The notes beneath the pieces were generated by a model. That model ran no database searches. It saw only the letters and a list, made by a program, of their open reading frames with translations, and was not told the origin of the DNA. From CAZEQJ01 sp964514385 (GTDB taxonomy: Bacteria > Bacteroidota > Bacteroidia > Cytophagales > Cyclobacteriaceae): a DNA stretch of 64,000 nt. Location of the stretch: positions 133,746 through 197,745 of the forward strand of contig CAZEQJ010000002.1 of NCBI GenBank assembly GCA_964514385.1, given 5' to 3'. Below, piece after piece: positions 18,469 to 26,631 of this stretch; positions within the stretch are counted from its first letter, which is position 1; each line of letters begins with the position of its first letter. A program made the position numbers and the translations under genes.

Positions 18469-18873
18469 ATGGGAAGCAACATTATTGATTTGGTTATGCT
18501 GGTTGATGACAATGAAACTGACAATTTCATCAGCAAGCGCATTATCGAAATCACCGAATTTGCAAAGGAAGTAGAGGTGAAGAGTTCGGGGAAAAGTGCT
18601 TTGGAGTATCTTGAAGCAAACAAGGATAACTATGAAAGGCTTCCTGATATCATTTTTCTGGACATCAACATGCCGATTGTAGACGGGTTTGTGTTTTTAT
18701 ATGAATTCGAAAAGTTTTCCGAGCAAATGAAAGATAAATGCAAGGTGATCATTCTTTCATCCTCAGACAACAAAAGGGATATCGATAAAATTGTCAATAA
18801 TGATCATGTGATCAAATTTATCACCAAGCCGTTAACCGAAACCTCTCTTTCCGAAATCAGGGCATTAGTTTAG
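18469..18873 (+). CDS. Single-domain response regulator
   Basis: A 134-residue stand-alone receiver. The acidic pair is DD in LVDDNETDN, the phosphoacceptor is D65 (FLDINMP), the Ser/Thr switch is in ILSSSDN and the Lys is in FITKPL. There is no output domain, so it would act by protein contact or in a phosphorelay. LVDDNETDNFISK-type receivers are abundant in Cytophagales. The gene stands alone and its stop overlaps the end of the convergent dnaX tau frame by 4 bases. Confidence 0.9.
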   Translation: MGSNIIDLVMLVDDNETDNFISKRIIEITEFAKEVEVKSSGKSALEYLEANKDNYERLPDIIFLDINMPIVDGFVFLYEFEKFSEQMKDKCKVIILSSSDNKRDIDKIVNNDHVIKFITKPLTETSLSEIRALV

Positions 18874-19509
18874 TAGTCCGTATCAAACCCTAACCGCTCT
18901 TTCAGCAGCAGTAATCTGGGGTTTTTTCTGGCCATATGTTCAAATTTTTCCCGATCGGTATAGGGTTTCCTTTCTACTTCGAGAGCCTCATTTACAATTC
19001 CGCTGATGGATACCGGCAGATTTAGCTCTTCTTTGATGAATGTAGTAAAATCGAATTTAGCGTCCTCGAAAAGAGTGAGCTCCAGTTCACTGCTGAAGGT
19101 GATCGTAACCTGACACGCGATCTCATCAACCTCATACGGTTGCTGAAATATTGCCAGCTCCCTTACCTTTTTTTCAGCCTTTAACTTGTCCTTATATGAT
19201 TCAAGTGCTTTTGTATATAACGCCGTATCAAGCTGAGGTGTCTGATCACTTGATTCCTCCGGTTCCGGTAAATCCTTTGTGTCTTCAAGCGGTACGTCCG
19301 TGGCCTTAGGCCTGATGCCCTCCTTAATGTCCTTAAGCTTGGGGATTCGGGTCACCACTTTCTCCTCAACTATTACGCGGGCAGTTGTTTTTGTTTTGGC
19401 AGGAATAACAGGGTCCATTTTGCCGGACCCCTCGGTATGATCTTCAGGCGTTACCTGAACTGAATCCTTTTTATTTTCACCGTTGCCGGATGTGGCTACT
19501 TTTTTTTTT
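18870..19509 (-). CDS. dnaX: DnaX C-terminal (tau-specific) part, reached by a -1 shift
   Basis: This frame carries what looks like the missing C-terminal half of DnaX: a charged linker, then a region with VRELAIFQQPYEV and ending DREKFEHMARKNPRLLLLKERLGFD, typical of Bacteroidota DnaX C-termini. It is fully open from the A10 tract (19500-19509) to the stop at 18870-18872. The first ATG in it (19416-19418) is 26 codons in and is probably internal. It is in the -1 frame relative to the upstream dnaX reading frame, so a -1 ribosomal shift or one extra A in the RNA would fuse the two into a protein of about 570 residues. Confidence 0.75.
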
Positions 19510-20587
19510 CGGCTAATTCTTCTGCCAGTTGCACAGCATGGCTCAGGTTGGCCAGTTTAATTAACAGTAATTCGATAAGGAGTCGCTGGTTTCTGCTGCT
19601 CTTGTATTGCATTTCACATTGTGTCACCAGCTGAAGGCCATTGACCAGATAGGAAAATTCAAATTGTGCAGATTGCTGAAGAAATTTCTCCCTGGCTTCT
19701 TCGCTTACCTCCATCAGGCTTACTGTTTCAGGAGCCTTAGCCATCATCAGGTCGCGCATATGGCTTGCTAACCCGCCGAGAAACTGTACGCCATCAAAAC
19801 CTTTATTCAATACCTCATCATATAGCAATATCGCCTCTGTACTTTCCTCTTTTATGAAATGATCCATCAGCCGAAAATAATAGTCATAATCGAGGATATG
19901 CAGATTTTCAGCTGTGCTTTTGTAGGTGATATCACGATTGGTGAATGTAGCCACCATGTCAAAAATGGAAAGTGCATCCCGTAGTGCACCATCTGCTTTT
20001 TGTGCGATGAGGTGAAGAGCCTGATGTTCTGCCTTTATCTTTTCCCTTTCTGCGATCTTACTGAGGTGGTCTGCGATATCACTGATCTGAATACGATTGA
20101 AATCATAAATCTGACAACGCGATAGAATAGTAGGGATGACTTTATGCTTTTCGGTTGTGGCAAGGATGAAGATAGCATAGGCAGGCGGCTCCTCAAGTGT
20201 TTTGAGAAAGGCATTGAATGCCTGATTGGACAGCATATGTACCTCATCAATGATATAAACCTTGTACTTGCCATATTGAGGTGGATATCTTACCTGATCG
20301 ATGAGATTTCGTATGTCCTCTACCGAATTGTTGCTGGCAGCATCAAGTTCATAGATATTAAAATTATGCGACGAGCCATCATCACTGTCAAAATCGTTGA
20401 TCATACGAGCCAGAATACGCGCGCAGGTTGTTTTTCCCACACCACGCGGGCCGCAAAATAACATCGCCTGCGCCAGCTGGTTAGTCTTGATGGCATTTTG
20501 CAGGGTCGTAGTGATATGCTGCTGCCCGACAACTTCATCAAATCCTTTCGGACGGTATTTTCTCGCAGAAACAACAAAATGATCCAT
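19496..20587 (-). CDS. dnaX: DNA polymerase III subunit gamma/tau, zero-frame product
   Basis: AAA+ clamp-loader ATPase that loads the sliding clamp. Walker A is GPRGVGKTT (about residues 46-54), Walker B is YIIDEVHML, the sensor 1 region is FILATTEKHK and the arginine finger SRC is in ILSRCQIYDF. The cysteines of the usual zinc module between Walker A and ELDAASNN are absent; only a short linker is present. The zero frame stops at 363 residues, directly after an A AAA AAG heptamer. That is the size of a gamma-type product lacking tau domains; compare the entry for 18870-19509. Confidence 0.92.
   Translation of the reverse strand: MDHFVVSARKYRPKGFDEVVGQQHITTTLQNAIKTNQLAQAMLFCGPRGVGKTTCARILARMINDFDSDDGSSHNFNIYELDAASNNSVEDIRNLIDQVRYPPQYGKYKVYIIDEVHMLSNQAFNAFLKTLEEPPAYAIFILATTEKHKVIPTILSRCQIYDFNRIQISDIADHLSKIAEREKIKAEHQALHLIAQKADGALRDALSIFDMVATFTNRDITYKSTAENLHILDYDYYFRLMDHFIKEESTEAILLYDEVLNKGFDGVQFLGGLASHMRDLMMAKAPETVSLMEVSEEAREKFLQQSAQFEFSYLVNGLQLVTQCEMQYKSSRNQRLLIELLLIKLANLSHAVQLAEELAEKKK
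19499..19509 (-). promoter_or_regulatory. Slippery A10-G tract in dnaX
   Basis: Ten consecutive A followed by G on the minus strand, read in the zero frame as GAA AAA AAA AAG and immediately followed by TAG. The last seven bases form A AAA AAG in the correct phase, the heptamer used for -1 frameshifting in E. coli dnaX. About nine bases downstream a weak hairpin (CA-CCG / CGG-TG, one bulged T) closes on a GCAA loop. Confidence 0.6.
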
Positions 20588-20645
20588 TGCCCGAAATTAT
20601 AACTTTTTGTCAGCATTGGGGGAATGATTTAACAAAAAATAGAAA

Positions 20646-20663
20646 TGTAGAGAAATTTCTACA
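20646..20663. repeat. Inverted repeat between dnaX and the ArsC-like gene
   Basis: TGTAGA at 20646-20651 and TCTACA at 20658-20663 form an inverted repeat with a 6-base centre in the divergent intergenic region. It could be a regulator site or a small hairpin; no T-run follows on either strand. Confidence 0.4.
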
Positions 20664-20755
20664 ATAGCGTAATTTTTACCTCAGCAAAATCAATCAAAAG
20701 TGGTCAATTTGATGATCCTGTATGATGGCCTGATTTTTTCACTTTCACAGTAATA

Positions 20756-21607
20756 ATGATGAAAGTTATGAGCAGAGAAGTAAGATTGGTATATAATTCT
20801 AAGGTATTACAGGATCGTATGGCGTTAGCCTATGCGAAAAGTCTTAAAAATCATGTAGTAAAGGAATGGGATCTTACCTACGAAAAACTCACACCGTTGC
20901 AAATTAAAGAACTAGCTGAGAAGCTGGGCACAACTCCCGGTGAGCTCATGATTAATGATGCACCAGTAGATGCAGATGCGATGGATAGCCAGGACACACT
21001 TACATACCTCTCCCAAAACCCCGATTTAATTAAAACTCCGGTAGCTGTATATGCATCTCATGCAGAGTTCGCCAGTCCCTATGCGTTGATTAAGCAGGAA
21101 ATGGATGGAAAAAAGGGTAAAACCACTAAAAATTCAACGCTTTATTCATTGGCCAAATCGATGCATTACCTGCATTATTTCTATTACGATGCCGCTTCTG
21201 CCATTCATAATCAGTCTCTGACTGACAGGTTAAAGGATCGTTCTTTTCAGCTCAGGGTTTTTCTTGATGACCTAATCGATTTACTAGATCGGTCAAAAGC
21301 TGAATATAAAACACTCAATCTTCAGGAGATCATAAACCTGAGACTCGAAAAAATTAAGTTGGGAACTCAGGATGCGTTAAATTACCGTAATGAAAAATGG
21401 ATCTTGCTCGACTGCCTACAGAAGGAAGTGGACCTCATACAGGAATACGCATATGTCTACAATAACAATGAGTTACACCATGATGTCAGGGAGCAGCTGA
21501 ATTATCAGCGGACTCAAACCTCCATCTGGTATATTGAGCTTGAACGTGTGACTGAAGAATATGATTTTGGTAAAGATGAATTTAAATGGCTGGAGAACGG
21601 GCGTTAA
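20756..21607 (+). CDS. ArsC/Spx-like domain protein with unknown helical C-terminus
   Basis: A 283-residue protein. Residues about 5-115 resemble the arsenate reductase (ArsC/Spx/YffB) thioredoxin-like family: the segment LTPLQIKELAEKLGTTPGELM and, later, LSQNPDLIKTPVAVY with the cis-Pro. The usual N-terminal active-site Cys is missing (YNSKVLQDRMA), and the only Cys is at about residue 222, so redox catalysis of the ArsC kind is unlikely. The C-terminal 165 residues look helical and carry no motif I recognise. Starts at 20756, 20759 and 20768 are all possible. It overlaps the next receiver gene by 22 bases, so it belongs to the signalling operon. Confidence 0.7.
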   Translation: MMKVMSREVRLVYNSKVLQDRMALAYAKSLKNHVVKEWDLTYEKLTPLQIKELAEKLGTTPGELMINDAPVDADAMDSQDTLTYLSQNPDLIKTPVAVYASHAEFASPYALIKQEMDGKKGKTTKNSTLYSLAKSMHYLHYFYYDAASAIHNQSLTDRLKDRSFQLRVFLDDLIDLLDRSKAEYKTLNLQEIINLRLEKIKLGTQDALNYRNEKWILLDCLQKEVDLIQEYAYVYNNNELHHDVREQLNYQRTQTSIWYIELERVTEEYDFGKDEFKWLENGR

Positions 21608-21945
21608 TAGTAGACGATGAAGCGGATATCAGGACAGTAGTGGCCTTAATATTAAAAAGCCAGGGTATCAGGCCTGAGAAAGCCGGTGATATTCAGGAGG
21701 CAAAAAAACTACTCATTGAAAATTCGTATGATTATTTTTTTCTGGATATAAACCTTCCGGACGGGGAAGGTTTCGATCTTATTCCTCATATTCGCAGTGC
21801 GGCAGATAACCCTACCATCGCCATTATCAGTGCCTATGACGGAGAATATGAGCTGGAGAAAGCCGATGCGCTAAATATTCCTTATTTTGTAAACAAACCA
21901 TTTTCTAAGGGGGATATTATTGAAATTATTCAGCGTGCCAAATGA
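21586..21945 (+). CDS. Single-domain response regulator
   Basis: A 119-residue receiver with VDDEAD at the N-terminus, phosphoacceptor Asp in FFLDINLPDGEGF and Lys in VNKPFSKG. No output domain is present. It overlaps the ArsC-like gene by 22 bases and the sigma-54 activator gene by 4, so translation of all three is likely coupled. It may serve as a phosphate sink or intermediate between the PAS kinase and the NtrC-type regulator. Confidence 0.88.
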   Translation: MAGERALIVDDEADIRTVVALILKSQGIRPEKAGDIQEAKKLLIENSYDYFFLDINLPDGEGFDLIPHIRSAADNPTIAIISAYDGEYELEKADALNIPYFVNKPFSKGDIIEIIQRAK

Positions 21946-23315
21946 AAAAAATACTGATCATTGATGATGACCCCGATATCCGGGTTCTTCTTGAGGGTTT
22001 TTTATCAAAAAATGGTTTTGAGACCACGAGCTCAGGTGATGGTGCATCAGCGCTTTCCATCATCAAAAACCATACCTACGATCTTGTAATCAGCGATTTT
22101 AAGCTACCGGATATCAACGGGATCGAATTGATTCAAAAAGCAAAGATATTCTGCCCTGATGCTTCCTATATCCTGATCACCGGATATTCTGATGTGAAGG
22201 TTGCCGTAAATGCTTTGAAAATGGGAGCCTATGATTATGTAACAAAACCCCTCTACCCAGATGAGTTACTGGCCACCGTAAATAAAGCAATAGAAGAAAA
22301 TAAGACAAAAAACGTTGATTCCCGGCCATCTCAAAAGAAAAGGCCCGTTCATGAATTTGTGTACGGAGAAAGCCAGCAATCTCTTACAGTGAGAAAACAT
22401 ATCGATCTTATCGCACCTACTGATATGTCGGTCATCATTCTAGGAGAAACAGGTACCGGCAAGGAGTATGTGGCACGCAGAATCCACGAGAAGTCTGCAA
22501 GAAACGGAAAACCATTTGTAGCGGTCGACTGCGGTGCCCTGCCAAAAAACCTGGCGGGCAGTGAACTATTTGGCCACGTTAAAGGAGCATTTACCGGTGC
22601 AACCAGTGATAAAACAGGTCTGTTTCAGCAAGCCAATGAAGGAACCCTTTTTCTCGATGAAATCGGAAATCTTAGCTACGAGGATCAGGTAAAGCTTTTG
22701 CGGGTACTACAGGAAAGAAAAGTGCGGAAAATAGGTGATGATAAAGATATCGATATTGACATCCGGGTCATCGTAGCGACCAATGAATCTCTCAGGGAAG
22801 TAATAAAAGCCGGAGGTTTCAGGGAAGACCTCTACCATCGTCTAAATGAATTTAAAATTGAAATTGCGCCTATCAGAGAGCGGAAGCAGGACATCCTCAT
22901 TTTCAGTGAGTATTTTCTGAAAATAAGCAATCATGATCTGAATAAAAATATTAAGAGCATACACCCTAAGGCAGCTGATAAACTGACCACGTATTACTGG
23001 CATGGTAATCTGCGTGAGCTCAGGAATGTGATCAAACGTGCCGTATTATTGGCACAGGGCAATGAAATACTCCCCGATCACCTTCCGGACGAGATCAATA
23101 ATCCGCATGACAATCAGGAGGCTCAGGATACCAATATCACATTTCAGGGTGGAGTACCGGGAACACTAAAACAGGTAGTAGAAGCAGCCGAAAAAGCCGC
23201 TATTGAACGCGTACTGGAACTTACACAGCGTAATAAAACAAAAACAGCCACTCTGCTCGGAGTGGACCGGAAAACATTATACAATAAGCTCAGTCAGTAT
23301 AATATAGACTTGTAA
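21942..23315 (+). CDS. NtrC-family sigma-54-dependent response regulator
   Basis: A 457-residue enhancer-binding protein with an N-terminal receiver (phosphoacceptor D52, VISDFKLPD), an AAA+ domain with Walker A GETGTGKE (about 168-175) and the sigma-54 contact loop GAFTGA (215-220), and a Fis-type HTH at the C-terminus (TATLLGVDRKTLYNKL). Presence of GAFTGA means it should activate sigma-54 promoters. A candidate -24/-12 element lies about 1.1 kb downstream before dps. It overlaps the preceding receiver by 4 bases. Confidence 0.94.
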   Translation: MKKILIIDDDPDIRVLLEGFLSKNGFETTSSGDGASALSIIKNHTYDLVISDFKLPDINGIELIQKAKIFCPDASYILITGYSDVKVAVNALKMGAYDYVTKPLYPDELLATVNKAIEENKTKNVDSRPSQKKRPVHEFVYGESQQSLTVRKHIDLIAPTDMSVIILGETGTGKEYVARRIHEKSARNGKPFVAVDCGALPKNLAGSELFGHVKGAFTGATSDKTGLFQQANEGTLFLDEIGNLSYEDQVKLLRVLQERKVRKIGDDKDIDIDIRVIVATNESLREVIKAGGFREDLYHRLNEFKIEIAPIRERKQDILIFSEYFLKISNHDLNKNIKSIHPKAADKLTTYYWHGNLRELRNVIKRAVLLAQGNEILPDHLPDEINNPHDNQEAQDTNITFQGGVPGTLKQVVEAAEKAAIERVLELTQRNKTKTATLLGVDRKTLYNKLSQYNIDL

Positions 23316-23317
23316 TC

Positions 23318-24346
23318 ATGAGTGATGATATTCCATCCAGCGTACTCGTAGAATCACTTTTTGAGGAATCATTGGACAGTATAGCTGTGTATTCCAGTAA
23401 CCGGCAGTTTATCAAAGGCAATCCACGATTTCATGACATGCATTCCATCTACGGACAACTGGAAGATCTGTTTACAGATAAAGAAACCTACCATGATTTT
23501 ATTGAGCAACTCCTGCGCAATGGTCAGATCCATGAAATGGAATACGAATATTTCTCTGCTGAGCACCAGAAGAACATACCCTGCCTGATCAATGCTGTGG
23601 TGATTGCACAGCATGATCAATCCTATTTCCTCCTTGTAATCCGTGATCTCACCAAAAGGAAACAGGCGGAGCAAAAAATAATAATGGCAGAAAAATTATC
23701 CCTCACCGGAAATATTGCACGGGTTATCGCGCACGAAGTGAGGAATCCTCTGACCAATCTCAACCTTGCCATCGGTCAGCTGGATGATGAAATTGATAGC
23801 GAGGAAGGAAAAATGTACCTGGAGATGATCAGCAGAAATGCACGCCGTATCGGTACTCTGATCGATAATTTACTTAATTCCTCCAAAACATGGAAGATGG
23901 ACCTCAAACCTCTGGAGGCGTATCGTTTTCTTGACGATTCGCTTCAACTCGTTGCTGACCGGTTGCATCTTCGGGATATGCGGTACGACTTTATGTGCAC
24001 CGATCAGCCACTGACCATCAACGGTGACCGTGAAAAATTACTGATGGCCTTTACAAATCTTTATGTAAATGCTATAGAAGCGATGAAATCAGGTAAGGGA
24101 TATCTTCGGGTAAAGGCAGAAAAGGACAGGGACTTAATCCGCATCAAAGTCGAGGATAACGGTACCGGCATTCAACAAGCGGATATCAAAAAGCTTTTCG
24201 ATCCGTTTTTTAGTGCCAAAAAGAAAGGAACAGGTCTCGGTTTGACTACTGTTCAGAATATTATCCATGCGCATAACGGACATATTGAGGTAAGCAGTGA
24301 ACCCGGTGTGGGTACAAGTTTTATCATCGAACTCCCACTTGTGTAG
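23318..24346 (+). CDS. Cytosolic PAS histidine kinase (NtrB-like)
   Basis: A 342-residue kinase without membrane segments. A PAS-like domain (about 10-115) precedes the H-box IAHEVRNPL with H139, then N-box (NLYVNAIEAM), G1 (DNGTGI) and G2 (GTGLGLTTV). The HE-x-RNP H-box is the type found in NtrB-like kinases that pair with sigma-54 activators. It begins 2 bases after the regulator's stop, so the two are the cognate pair. The signal would be intracellular; redox or stress is suggested only by the dps gene next door. Confidence 0.92.
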   Translation: MSDDIPSSVLVESLFEESLDSIAVYSSNRQFIKGNPRFHDMHSIYGQLEDLFTDKETYHDFIEQLLRNGQIHEMEYEYFSAEHQKNIPCLINAVVIAQHDQSYFLLVIRDLTKRKQAEQKIIMAEKLSLTGNIARVIAHEVRNPLTNLNLAIGQLDDEIDSEEGKMYLEMISRNARRIGTLIDNLLNSSKTWKMDLKPLEAYRFLDDSLQLVADRLHLRDMRYDFMCTDQPLTINGDREKLLMAFTNLYVNAIEAMKSGKGYLRVKAEKDRDLIRIKVEDNGTGIQQADIKKLFDPFFSAKKKGTGLGLTTVQNIIHAHNGHIEVSSEPGVGTSFIIELPLV

Positions 24347-24441
24347 ACTTTTTACACGGTAGTGAATAAAAATACGCACATAAGCCGATTTCAATAAGCT
24401 AAAAAGTCCTTTTTGACTGGATTAGAGCCATATTTCATTTC

Positions 24442-24457
24442 TGGTACAGATTTGGCA
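24442..24457 (+). promoter_or_regulatory. Candidate sigma-54 (-24/-12) promoter of dps
   Basis: TGGTAC-AGATT-TGGCA has the GG and GC dinucleotides at the required distance (10 bases between) and matches most other positions of TGGCACGnnnnTTGCA. The start of transcription would be near 24468, 26 bases before the dps ATG. An NtrC-type activator is encoded just upstream. Confidence 0.5.
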
Positions 24458-24493
24458 GATATTATTGGTGAATCAAAAAAGTAAAATACAGAT

Positions 24494-25006
24494 ATGGAAA
24501 CTGCTACTGATAATACAGTAAGAGAGAAAAAATCATTTGCAAGACTGGGATACAGTAAAATGGAAACAGCCGAGCTGGTAGACAATCTGAACAAATTACT
24601 GGCAAACTATAGCGTGCATTACCAGAAGCTGAGAAACTTCCACTGGAATGTAAAGGGTGAAGATTTTTTCGATATCCATGAAAAGTTTGAAGAGCAATAC
24701 AATGATGCGAAGGTAGCTATCGATGATATAGCTGAGCGTATAAGAGTATTCGGTCAGACACCATACAGTACCATGAGGGAGTATCTGGAGCATTCAGAAA
24801 TAAAAGAAACGGGTACTGATCTGGCTTCTATGGATATGGTAAAAGAGATCATTAAAGATTATGAAATCCTGCTCGAATACATGTTCAACGTTATCGATGT
24901 AGCCATTGAGCATGGCGATAGCGGTACAGAAGACATGGTAAAAGATTTTGTCCAAAATACTGAAAAAAACCATTGGATGATGAGCGCATTTGCGCACAAA
25001 TCGTAA
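24494..25006 (+). CDS. dps: Dps-family ferritin-like DNA-protection protein
   Basis: A 170-residue Dps/ferritin-like protein that forms a 12-subunit shell, oxidises Fe(II) with peroxide and protects DNA. The intersubunit ferroxidase ligands are visible in NFHWNVKG (His) and the DIHEKFEEQYNDAK helix (His, Asp/Glu). The N-terminal 18 residues are a charged tail. It stands behind a candidate sigma-54 promoter and the two-component genes, and before a YtxH protein, suggesting a general stress module. Confidence 0.92.
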   Translation: METATDNTVREKKSFARLGYSKMETAELVDNLNKLLANYSVHYQKLRNFHWNVKGEDFFDIHEKFEEQYNDAKVAIDDIAERIRVFGQTPYSTMREYLEHSEIKETGTDLASMDMVKEIIKDYEILLEYMFNVIDVAIEHGDSGTEDMVKDFVQNTEKNHWMMSAFAHKS

Positions 25007-25031
25007 AATATAATAGCGGCCATTACACTTG

Positions 25032-25048
25032 CGCTGGAAAGTCCAGCG
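25032..25048 (+). other. Hairpin between dps and ytxH
   Basis: A 7-bp stem (25032-25038 with 25042-25048) with a 3-base loop and no T-run. It is too short of uridines for a terminator; it may stabilise the 3' end of dps mRNA or reduce read-through into the YtxH gene. Confidence 0.45.
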
Positions 25049-25076
25049 TATAAATGTTCATTAAAAGATCAGCAAT

Positions 25077-25307
25077 ATGAAAAATGCAAAATTAGTCCTT
25101 ACAGCTATTGCCGGCATAGCAGCAGGAGTAGGTATCGGATTACTAACCGCCCCAAAAACCGGTAAACGTCAGAGAAAAGAGATAATGAAAGAAGCAGATA
25201 AAATGAAGCATGTACTGGAAGAAGCTGCAAATTCCAGACTTGAGGAAGCTAAAAATTATCTCGACAAAACCTTTCAGGTAAGAAACAAAATCAAAGAAGA
25301 GGCATAA
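25077..25307 (+). CDS. YtxH-domain small protein
   Basis: A 76-residue protein with one N-terminal membrane segment (about 6-25, rich in Ala/Gly) ending LLTAPKTGKRQRKE, the YtxH signature, then an amphipathic charged helix likely to be a coiled coil. YtxH proteins are general-stress genes in Firmicutes and are often near dps-type genes; their biochemical role is unknown. It follows dps by 70 bases and is probably cotranscribed. Confidence 0.85.
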   Translation: MKNAKLVLTAIAGIAAGVGIGLLTAPKTGKRQRKEIMKEADKMKHVLEEAANSRLEEAKNYLDKTFQVRNKIKEEA

Positions 25308-25342
25308 GCCTCAAGACAGCATAATACTAATGCTACTGGTTG

Positions 25343-25371
25343 AGCTGTGTGATTTTCACACAGCTTTTTTT
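25343..25371 (+). terminator. Intrinsic terminator after ytxH
   Basis: AGCTGTGTG/CACACAGCT perfect 9-bp stem with a 5-base loop followed by a run of T. It ends the dps-ytxH transcript before the tmRNA gene. Confidence 0.85.
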
Positions 25372-25391
25372 ATGTAAACAACCAATTGTGC

Positions 25392-25399
25392 TTACTTTG
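25392..25399 (+). promoter_or_regulatory. Weak -7 box before ssrA
   Basis: TTACTTTG differs from TAnnTTTG at one position and lies 19 bases before the mature tmRNA end; the -33 region is only T-rich. Confidence 0.3.
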
Positions 25400-25417
25400 C
25401 GTAATAAATTCTTCCAT

Positions 25418-25812
25418 GGGGCCGACTGGTTTTGACGGTAAGACAGGTCGGAAGTCAGCATGCAGGCTCATGGGATGAGAGCCTTGAAAGATAATCCCGA
25501 ACCATATTTGGCGAATCTAATTACGCCATGGCTGCATAATCTCGAATTATAGTAGAGATTACCAAGGGTTGAGTATAAGATACTCCCCCAGCCACATCGC
25601 TCCCTGTATGTGTTCCGTGAACGGGGATTAAGCGGTGTCGACCAGCGGAACTCGTTAGGGTGATGTTGCTAAGCCCTGATTAAATCTTAGCAACTAAGGT
25701 CAGTATAGCGTGTCTTTTCGCAGTGCTGACCCGACAACTGAAAAAAGACTAAGCATGTAGCGGATTTCACGGTTTGCTTATTCGGACGCGGGTTCGAGTC
25801 CCGCCGGCTCCA
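25418..25812 (+). ncRNA. ssrA: Transfer-messenger RNA (tmRNA)
   Basis: Rescues stalled ribosomes by acting first as tRNA-Ala and then as mRNA. The 5' end GGGGCCG pairs with the 3' CGGCTCC at 25805-25811 (one G-U), and the T arm GGGTTCGAGTCCCG is intact. The tag frame is at 25510-25539 and encodes GESNYAMAA followed by TAA. The terminal CCA is not encoded (CAC follows), so it must be added after transcription. SmpB, the partner protein, is not in this window. Confidence 0.95.
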
Positions 25813-25940
25813 CTTTTACTCTTTTAAGGGATATTAAATTATTTTTTCTATTCCGGATATATTTCTCTTCTCTTTGTAAAAAAAATTAGCTGTAAGCTGG
25901 TAATATATTGTTATATCCGGCATATTCACCAAAAAAATAT

Positions 25941-26630
25941 ATGCGAAGCCTACTACTCACTATCTTAATTACGTCTGGCGTATTTGCGCAGGATGCCAGT
26001 AAAATTTTGGATAAAGCAACTGAAACGATGGGAAATGATCGCTACAGTGCTATCAATTTTCTTACCATCAAAGCCGAAACCTCTATGTCCGGAATGGATA
26101 TGAAGATGACCATGTACTATGACCGCGGTGGCCGGTTTCGTCAGGAAATAAATGCATCGGGAATCTCTATGGTCCAGCTTTATGATGGCCAAAAGGGATG
26201 GCAGTCCGTGAATGGTCAATCGTATACCATGATGTCAGAAAATGAGATATCTGCACTTCTCACAACAATAGAGAATTTAGCATCGCCTACCCTGGAAAAC
26301 ATGATAAAAAATGCAGATGAAATAAAATATCAGGCCGATAAAAGCGATAAGGAATACCACTGCATATACGTGCGAAATGATGCTCTGGAAACAGTTGCTG
26401 ATATCTATATCAATAAAGCTAATTTCTTACCTGAAATAATAGATGCCCAAAACAATGGTGTTTCCGTAAAAATGGAACTTATGGAATTTGCCGAGATCAC
26501 AGGTGCACGAAATGTATTATCACCGATGATAACGAAAATCACCTCCAATGGTCAGGTAGTATCAGAGATCATTATCAGCTCAATAGAGTCATCCGATTCA
26601 CTTCCGGATCACCTATTCACAAGGCAATAG
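25941..26630 (+). CDS. Outer-membrane lipoprotein-sorting (LolA-like) family protein
   Basis: A secreted protein of 229 residues with a signal peptide (MRSLLLTILITSGVFAQ). The body (ASKILDKATETMG then FLTIKAETSMSGMDMKMTMYYDRGG) resembles Bacteroidota LolA-like/DUF4292-type periplasmic proteins with an antiparallel sheet open to hydrophobic ligands. ATG 25941 is chosen because it starts the signal peptide; a longer frame from 25908 adds 11 polar residues. It is followed after one base by the acetyltransferase gene. The cargo is unknown. Confidence 0.7.
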   Translation: MRSLLLTILITSGVFAQDASKILDKATETMGNDRYSAINFLTIKAETSMSGMDMKMTMYYDRGGRFRQEINASGISMVQLYDGQKGWQSVNGQSYTMMSENEISALLTTIENLASPTLENMIKNADEIKYQADKSDKEYHCIYVRNDALETVADIYINKANFLPEIIDAQNNGVSVKMELMEFAEITGARNVLSPMITKITSNGQVVSEIIISSIESSDSLPDHLFTRQ

Positions 26631-26631
26631 C

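Noticed and set aside
24451..24466. Alternative sigma-54-like sequence TTGGCA...TATTGG before dps
   Set aside because: The spacing between the two conserved dinucleotides is off and the -12 GC is missing; the overlapping element at 24442-24457 fits exactly.
25018..25032. Sigma-54-like GG...GC before ytxH
   Set aside because: Eleven rather than ten bases separate GG and GC; sigma-54 promoters do not tolerate this.
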